Assembly (NCBI RefSeq): GCF_021272185.1
Contig: NZ_JAJSEC010000004.1
Span: 62,001 to 126,000, forward strand
From: Roseivivax sp. GX 12232
GTDB lineage: Bacteria > Pseudomonadota > Alphaproteobacteria > Rhodobacterales > Rhodobacteraceae
Direction of reading: 5' to 3'
Length of the DNA stretch: 64,000 bases
Of this stretch, positions 57,576-64,000 are shown in pieces (position 1 is the stretch's first letter; every line of letters starts with the position of its first letter). The notes beneath the pieces are model-generated. The model did no database searches, was not told where the DNA came from, and was given only the letters and a program-made list of their open reading frames with translations. The position numbers and the translations under genes were made by a program.

Positions 57576-58373
57576 TCAGCCCTCCTTCAGGTCGACCCCG
57601 GGCGCATAGGCGATGAAGAAGGGGTTGGCGAAGCCCGGCTTGCCGTAGGTCAGCGGCGTGTGGTCGTCGAAGCGCACCACCCGGCCGCCGGCGCCCGCGA
57701 GCACCGCCTGGCCGGCGGCGGTGTCCCATTCCATGGTGCGCCCGAGGCGGGGATAGAGGTCCGCCTCGCCGGTCGCCACCAGGCAGAACTTCAGCGAGGA
57801 GCCGGCCGAGCGCGAATCCTTCACGCTGTAGAGGCCGATGTAGTCATCGGTCGCCGCGTCGCGGTGGGACTTCGAGGCCACCACCATGAGCGCCTCGTTG
57901 TCGGGCTCCGAGACCTTGAGCGGCCGGGTGGTGCCCGGGGTCTCGTGGTCGAAGGGGCCCTCTTCCTCGACGCTGTTGCCGACGCTGTCGGTGTAGAACA
58001 TGCGCTTGCGGGCCGGCGCATAGACCACGCCGCGCACCGGCAGGCCGTTCTCGACATAAGCGATGTTCACGGTGAAATCGCCGCGGCGGTTGACGAATTC
58101 CTTGGTGCCGTCGAGCGGGTCGACGATCAGGAAGGTCGAGACCTCCTGGTCGTGGCTGGCCGATTGCTCCTCGGTGACCAGGGCGACATCGGGGAAGGCC
58201 TCGGTCAGACCTGCCGAGATCAGCGCGTCGGCGGCCTCGTCGGCCTCGGTCACGGGGCTGGCGTCGGCCTTGGTCTTCACGTCGAAGTCATCGGACTCGT
58301 AGATCTGCATGATCTTTTCGCCGGCCTCGAGCGCGAGGCGCCGCATCACCTGGGTCAGTTCGGAATAATTCAA
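57576..58373 (-). CDS. cysQ: 3'(2'),5'-bisphosphate nucleotidase CysQ
   Basis: 265-aa inositol-monophosphatase-fold phosphatase that converts PAP to AMP (and can act on PAPS). Metal-binding motifs VTEEQ, IVDPLDGTKEF and the C-terminal MEWDTAAGQAVL are all present. It relieves product inhibition by the PAP that sulfotransferases release, and here it heads the cluster that ends with a sulfotransferase. Start taken as TTG 58373 (MNYSELTQVMRRLALEAG), with GGCGAGAG directly upstream; a TTG at 58397 would add eight residues. Divergent from the ABC permease gene at 58497. Confidence 0.92.
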   Translation of the reverse strand: MNYSELTQVMRRLALEAGEKIMQIYESDDFDVKTKADASPVTEADEAADALISAGLTEAFPDVALVTEEQSASHDQEVSTFLIVDPLDGTKEFVNRRGDFTVNIAYVENGLPVRGVVYAPARKRMFYTDSVGNSVEEEGPFDHETPGTTRPLKVSEPDNEALMVVASKSHRDAATDDYIGLYSVKDSRSAGSSLKFCLVATGEADLYPRLGRTMEWDTAAGQAVLAGAGGRVVRFDDHTPLTYGKPGFANPFFIAYAPGVDLKEG

Positions 58374-58496
58374 ACTCTCGCCTTTCCCGCGGCACAATTC
58401 CCGCGTTCATTGATTTGAAATCGCCCGGACCTTATGCTTGCCCGCGCCGGGCCGGGCAAGCGTCTCAGCCCGGTTTGAGGAGGCAAGGCAGGCCCC

Positions 58497-59327
58497 ATGT
58501 TCGACAAGATCCAAGCGCGCAGCCGCACCGCCGGCGCGGTCCAGATCGCCGAGCTGGTGTTCCACAACGCGGTGCGCAGCGTGCGGCAGGGCCACAACAA
58601 CGCCATCCTCGCCGTGGTCACCAACATGCTGCAGGCGGTGATCTTCACGCTGGCCTTCTATTTCATGTTCCGGCTCTTAGGCATGAAGGCCTCGCCGATC
58701 CGCGGCGACTACCTGATCTTCATCATGTCCGGCGTCTTCCTCTACATGACGCATATCAAGACCATGAGCGCGGTGAAGGCGGCGGGCAACGCGCTGGGCC
58801 CGATGATGCAGCACGCGCCGATGAACACCGCGGTGACGATCCTCTCGGCGATGCTCTCGACGCTCTACATCCAGACGCTGTCGCTGATGGCGATCCTCTT
58901 CGTCTACGACGCGCTGGTCGAACCCGGCGCGCTGGCCTCGATCCACGATCCGCTCGGCGCCTACGGGATGCTGCTGATCGCCTGGGCCTCGGGGGCGGTG
59001 ATCGGGATGGTCTTCATGGCGCTGGCGCCCTGGGCGCCGACGCCGATCGGGATCCTGACCACGGTCTATTCGCGCGCCAACATGATCGCCTCGGGCAAGA
59101 TGTTCGCGGCCAACATGCTGACGCCCAAGATGCTGGCGATGTTTTCCTGGAACCCGCTGTTCCACGCCATCGACCAGGCCCGGGGCTTTGCCTTCCTGAA
59201 CTACTGGCCGCGCAACTCCTCGATCTCGTACCCGCTCTGGGTGATCGTGACGCTCCTGATGATCGGGCTGATGCTGGAGTTCTACACGCGGCGGCGGATC
59301 TCGGTGTCCTGGAGTGCGCGGCGGTGA
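58497..59327 (+). CDS. ABC-2 type polysaccharide export permease (KpsM-like)
   Basis: 276 aa with six predicted membrane helices in the ABC2_membrane arrangement. It resembles capsule/polysaccharide export permeases such as KpsM: an N-terminal amphipathic segment, a YLIFIMSGVFLYM helix, and FSWNPLFHAIDQARGFAFLNYWPRN near the C-terminus, close to the NPL-H-E/D loop of that group. No KpsT ATPase, KpsE or KpsD gene is adjacent in the window. Start ATG 58497. Divergent from the cysQ-led cluster across 123 bp, so it may export that cluster's product (inference). Confidence 0.85.
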   Translation: MFDKIQARSRTAGAVQIAELVFHNAVRSVRQGHNNAILAVVTNMLQAVIFTLAFYFMFRLLGMKASPIRGDYLIFIMSGVFLYMTHIKTMSAVKAAGNALGPMMQHAPMNTAVTILSAMLSTLYIQTLSLMAILFVYDALVEPGALASIHDPLGAYGMLLIAWASGAVIGMVFMALAPWAPTPIGILTTVYSRANMIASGKMFAANMLTPKMLAMFSWNPLFHAIDQARGFAFLNYWPRNSSISYPLWVIVTLLMIGLMLEFYTRRRISVSWSARR

Positions 59328-59404
59328 GGGGGCTGACGGGGTTGGGCCCGAGTCGAACATAGCTCAGGCCGTGGATCTTCTCCCGAAGAATGGTATTTGC
59401 CCAC

Positions 59405-59570
59405 TTGCGCCCGAATAGCACCGAAGGTGCCGGGCGCGCGCCGGACCGGCCCCTTGGGCCGGCGCTCTTGTGGGTGGTGCGCGCACTTCATCCCTAGCCC
59501 TGACCTTGCTGCCATTAAGCGCCTCGCTCAGAGGTCGGCAGCGCCGGCCCCCGGTCCGGCGCGCGCCCTC
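59405..59570 (+). repeat. Structured intergenic repeat SR1, copy D
   Basis: 166-bp plus-strand copy with perfect 18-bp arms (59432-59449 and 59551-59568), the GCGCCCG/CGGGCGC 5' hairpin with a GCACC-GAA-GGTGC cap, and CTGACCT/AGGTCGG inside. It sits in the 477-bp gap 59328-59804 between the permease gene and alkB; the following 234 bp is GC- and G-rich with no other feature I can support. Confidence 0.85.
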
Positions 59571-59804
59571 TGTTTGGGCGGGGTGAGAGGGTGGTGGGTG
59601 CGAAATGGGGGCTGTCGATGCGGCTTTGCGGGGTGCGGGGCAGGTTGCCGTCGCTTTGCAGAGAGGGAAGTTTGAGCGGCTCGTCGGAGTGGCGGTAGGT
59701 TGAGCGGCTGGGCGGGGTCAGATCGGCGCGACGTCGTGAAGCTGGGTCGGTGCGGCCCTAGGGAAACCAGCCCGCCGCCGCCTCAGACCCCACCAAAGCC
59801 CCCC

Positions 59805-60422
59805 TCACGTCACCACCCGCAGCGTCAGGTTGATCCGCCCGCCCTTCGGCAGGAGCGTAGAGGAGCCCGGCTTCACCCGGTCCACCCCGTGGTAGCGCAG
59901 CCGCGCTTCGCCGCCCATCACGGTCACATCGCCGGAGTTCAGCCACAGCGACTCGGTCTTCCCGCCGCGGGTCTCGTTGCCGATCCGAAAAAGCGCCGCG
60001 TCGCCGAGCGAGATCGAGACCACCGGCTGGGAGAAATCGGCCTCGTCCCGGTCCTGGTGCAGGCCCATCTTCGCGCCCTCGCCATACCAGTTGATCAGGC
60101 AGCACTCCGGGGCCCGCGCGCTGCCCGAGACCGCCTCCCAGACCGCGAGCACCTCCTCGGGGATCGGCGGCCAGGGCTGGCCGTCCGGGTGGCGCGGCTC
60201 GTAGCGGTAGCCCTGCCTATCGGTGACCCAGCCGAAGCGCCCGGCGGCGGACATGGCGACCGACATCTGCCGCCCGCGCGGGGTCACCGGCCGCACGAGC
60301 GGCGCGGCGCGCAGGCAGTCGCGGAGCCGCTCGACCAGCAGCTCCTGGGCCGCGCGGTCGAGGAAACCGGGGTAGACGGACATGCCGCGCAGCATCAGGG
60401 GCGCGGGCCGGGGATCGCTCAT
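59805..60422 (-). CDS. alkB: AlkB-type DNA/RNA demethylase
   Basis: 205-aa Fe(II)/2-oxoglutarate dioxygenase that removes alkyl groups from 1-methyladenine and 3-methylcytosine. Iron ligands His122 and Asp124 (LHQDRDE) and His178 (RYHGVDR) and the 2-oxoglutarate arginines Arg196/Arg202 (RINLTLR) are all present; the substrate segment NWYGEGAKMG is also family-like. Start ATG 60422 (MSDPRPAPLM) has no strong ribosome-binding site; upstream in-frame starts would add an unlikely basic leader. Divergent from dnaK. Confidence 0.92.
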   Translation of the reverse strand: MSDPRPAPLMLRGMSVYPGFLDRAAQELLVERLRDCLRAAPLVRPVTPRGRQMSVAMSAAGRFGWVTDRQGYRYEPRHPDGQPWPPIPEEVLAVWEAVSGSARAPECCLINWYGEGAKMGLHQDRDEADFSQPVVSISLGDAALFRIGNETRGGKTESLWLNSGDVTVMGGEARLRYHGVDRVKPGSSTLLPKGGRINLTLRVVT

Positions 60423-60540
60423 GGCGGGCAGTCTCGCGCCTCGGGCGGCGATTGAAAACCGCCCCTGGCGGCCATGGCCCGCCCTTTCCCCGGACATAGC
60501 CCGGCGAGCCCCAGGACGGGAAACTTTGCGCCCCCGCCCG

Positions 60541-60570
60541 CTTGCAGGCCCAAAACCCCCTTCTTATATA
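60541..60570 (+). promoter_or_regulatory. Probable RpoH promoter of dnaKJ
   Basis: CTTG (60541-60544), 18 bases, then CTTATATA (60563-60570). This fits the alphaproteobacterial heat-shock pattern CTTG-N17/18-CYTATnT. It predicts a leader of about 115 nt before dnaK. Confidence 0.65.
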
Positions 60571-60692
60571 CCGCACGACCGCGTGATCGGGGGCGGTGAC
60601 GCCCCGGGTCAGCGACCGCTATCGGGGCGCGGGGTGCCACAACGGGCCTTCGCCTCGGGTTATCGCCTTGAATTGAAGAAGGGATCGAAATC

Positions 60693-62615
<1,923 letters not shown>

Positions 62616-62639
62616 GCCCGGTGCGAAACGCATGATCGG

Positions 62640-62678
62640 GGGCCGGTCCGGATGCCGGGCCGGCCCTTGGCGTTTTAC
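62640..62678 (+). terminator. Intercistronic hairpin between dnaK and dnaJ
   Basis: GGGCCGG (62640-62646) pairs with CCGGCCC (62660-62666), 13-base loop, then TTGGCGTTTT. Could be a weak terminator or processing site lowering dnaJ relative to dnaK. Confidence 0.4.
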
Positions 62679-62698
62679 ACCGCGTGAAGGAGGCGTGT

Positions 62699-63850
62699 AT
62701 GTCCAAACGCGATTACTACGACGTGCTCGGCCTGGCCCGGGATGCGTCGGGGGACGAGATCAAGAAAGCCTACCGCCGCAAGGCGAAGGAGCTGCACCCC
62801 GACCGCAACGCCGACAATCCCGAGGCGGAGTCGCAGTTCAAGGAAGCCAACGAGGCCTATGACGTCCTCAAGGACGCCGAGAAAAAGGCCGCCTACGACC
62901 GCTTCGGCCACGCGGCCTTCGAAGGCGGCATGGGTGGCGGCGGCGGCCGGCCCGGCGGCGGCTTCGGCGGCGGCCAGGGCGATTTCGCCAGCGCCTTCTC
63001 GGATGTCTTCGACGACCTCTTCGGCGACTTCATGGGCGGCGCGCGCGGCGGCCGGGCCCGCGCGGCGCGCGGGGCGGACCTGCGCTACAACCTGCGCATC
63101 ACGCTCGAGGAAGCCTTCCAGGGGCTGCACAAGTCGATCCAGGTGCCGACCTCGGTGCAATGCGGCTCCTGCAGCGGCACCGGCGCCGAGGGCGGCGCCG
63201 AGCCCACCACCTGTCCGACCTGCTCGGGCATGGGCAAGGTCCGCGCGACCCAGGGCTTCTTCACGGTGGAGCGCAGCTGCCCGACCTGTTCGGGGCTCGG
63301 CCAGACGGTCAAGAACCCCTGCGGCACCTGCCACGGCGCCGGCCGCGTCGAGAAGGAGCGCGCGCTCTCGGTGACCATCCCCAAGGGCGTCGAGACCGGC
63401 ACCCGCATCCGGCTCGCCGGTGAAGGCGAGGCGGGGATGCGCGGCGGCCCGCCGGGCGACCTCTATATCTTCATCGAGGTCACCGCCCATCCGATCTTCG
63501 ACCGCGACGGGGTGAACCTGCAGTGCCGCGTGCCGGTCTCCATGGCCACGGCGGCCCTGGGCGGCGACATCGAGGTGCCGACCATCGACGGCGGCCGCAG
63601 CCGGGTGAAGATCCCCGGCGGCTCGCAGTCCGGCCGGCAGATGCGCCTGCGCGGCAAGGGCATGCCGGCGCTGCGCGGCGGCGGCTCGGGCGACATGTTC
63701 ATCGAGCTGGCGGTCGAGACCCCGGTCAACCTCACCTCGCGCCAGAAGGAGATTCTGCGCGAGTTCGAGGAGATGAGCGAGGACAACAACCCCGAATCCA
63801 AGAGCTTCTTCAAATCGGTGAAGAGCTTCTGGGACAGCATGAAAAGCTGA
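62699..63850 (+). CDS. dnaJ: Molecular chaperone DnaJ (Hsp40)
   Basis: 383 aa, all four regions: J domain with HPD at 33-35, a Gly/Phe-rich stretch (about 75-105), four CxxCxGxG zinc repeats ([32 protein letters not shown]), and the C-terminal peptide-binding domain. Stimulates DnaK ATPase and delivers substrates. Start ATG 62699 with AAGGAGG upstream. Confidence 0.98.
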   Translation: MSKRDYYDVLGLARDASGDEIKKAYRRKAKELHPDRNADNPEAESQFKEANEAYDVLKDAEKKAAYDRFGHAAFEGGMGGGGGRPGGGFGGGQGDFASAFSDVFDDLFGDFMGGARGGRARAARGADLRYNLRITLEEAFQGLHKSIQVPTSVQCGSCSGTGAEGGAEPTTCPTCSGMGKVRATQGFFTVERSCPTCSGLGQTVKNPCGTCHGAGRVEKERALSVTIPKGVETGTRIRLAGEGEAGMRGGPPGDLYIFIEVTAHPIFDRDGVNLQCRVPVSMATAALGGDIEVPTIDGGRSRVKIPGGSQSGRQMRLRGKGMPALRGGGSGDMFIELAVETPVNLTSRQKEILREFEEMSEDNNPESKSFFKSVKSFWDSMKS

Positions 63851-63962
63851 CACTGCTTGCGGGCGAGGGGGCGCAGATGCGCGCCTTCGCCCGTGACGCC
63901 ACGTTGGGGCTGACAGGCTCCGCCCGGTCATGTGAACTCCGCCGCGACAAGGGAGGCCCAGC

Positions 63963-64000
63963 ATGACCGATTATCCCCATCTTCTCGCCCCGCTCGACCT
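63963..64000 (+). CDS. 5' end of a probable NADH:flavin oxidoreductase (2,4-dienoyl-CoA reductase-like)
   Basis: Only 12 codons are visible (MTDYPHLLAPLD...). A good ribosome-binding site (AGGGAGG) precedes ATG 63963. The YPHLLAPLDL start is like that of NADPH-dependent 2,4-dienoyl-CoA reductase and related old-yellow-enzyme proteins, but so short a stretch cannot settle it. The gap from dnaJ is 112 bp. Confidence 0.45.
   Translation, partial: MTDYPHLLAPLD

Noticed and set aside
10411-59570. SR1 copies as a CRISPR array or insertion sequence
   Set aside because: Copies are kilobases apart with no spacer pattern, no cas genes and no transposase; a non-autonomous element or structured RNA fits better.

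Overview
The window is GC-rich chromosomal DNA from a member of the Rhodobacteraceae (Rhodobacterales, roseobacter-like). The assignment rests on protein families and gene order, including DUF5928 and NodH-type sulfotransferase proteins, lptCAB-hpf-ptsN without rpoN, and alphaproteobacterial RpoH promoters. No single marker gene fixes the genus. No tRNA, rRNA, CRISPR array, prophage or insertion sequence with a transposase was seen.

Layout. 1-10.1 kb is metabolic: a partial creatinase, an arylformamidase-like hydrolase, gabD, an orphan YjhX toxin-like gene, a small heat-shock gene with an RpoH promoter and a ROSE-like thermometer, a secreted trypsin-like protease, and the glycolate oxidase operon glcD-glcE-(small membrane protein)-glcF. 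10.4-12.6 kb is a three-gene membrane/exported module (HemJ/CopD-like, DUF599, exported protein) flanked by two direct copies of a 165-bp structured repeat. 12.8-19.5 kb is a moxR-DUF58-DUF4159-VWA operon on the minus strand. 19.5-24.3 kb holds a DUF1285 gene, hyi, a sulfotransferase divergent from a DUF5928/GT14 glycosyltransferase, and a HIT protein. 24.5-27.2 kb has an APH(6)-like kinase and an AT-richer patch with two small exported proteins.

27.2-34.0 kb is the most unusual locus: a two-gene operon encoding a double glycosyltransferase (703 aa) and a 1569-aa protein that joins an unrecognised N-terminal domain, an alginate-lyase (PF05426) domain, a helical-repeat region, a family-2 glycosyltransferase and a C-terminal domain. 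34.5-43.3 kb is housekeeping: an ABC ATPase, a zinc-finger protein, polA, a sugar kinase, nth, an Ada/Ogt-type methyltransferase, an OmpA-type lipoprotein and an FMN reductase. 43.4-48.8 kb has an exopolysaccharide priming sugar transferase and the rnd-lptC-lptA-lptB / hpf-ptsN block. 49.0-58.4 kb is an eight-gene minus-strand surface-polysaccharide cluster (cysQ, GT2, galU, galE, GT4, GT2-like, GT14, double sulfotransferase) with a divergent KpsM-like ABC permease. The end carries alkB, dnaK, dnaJ and the first codons of a flavin oxidoreductase.

How the parts may work together (inference). GalU and GalE supply UDP-sugars, the GT2, GT4 and GT14 enzymes build a glycan, the sulfotransferases add sulfate from PAPS, CysQ removes the PAP by-product, and the KpsM-like permease may export the product. 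Sulfotransferase plus GT14 pairing occurs twice, at 21.4-23.9 kb and 49.0-52.1 kb. Two dispersed repeat families were read directly from the sequence: four copies of a structured 165-166-bp element with 18-bp inverted arms, and two nearly identical copies of a 161-bp three-hairpin element.
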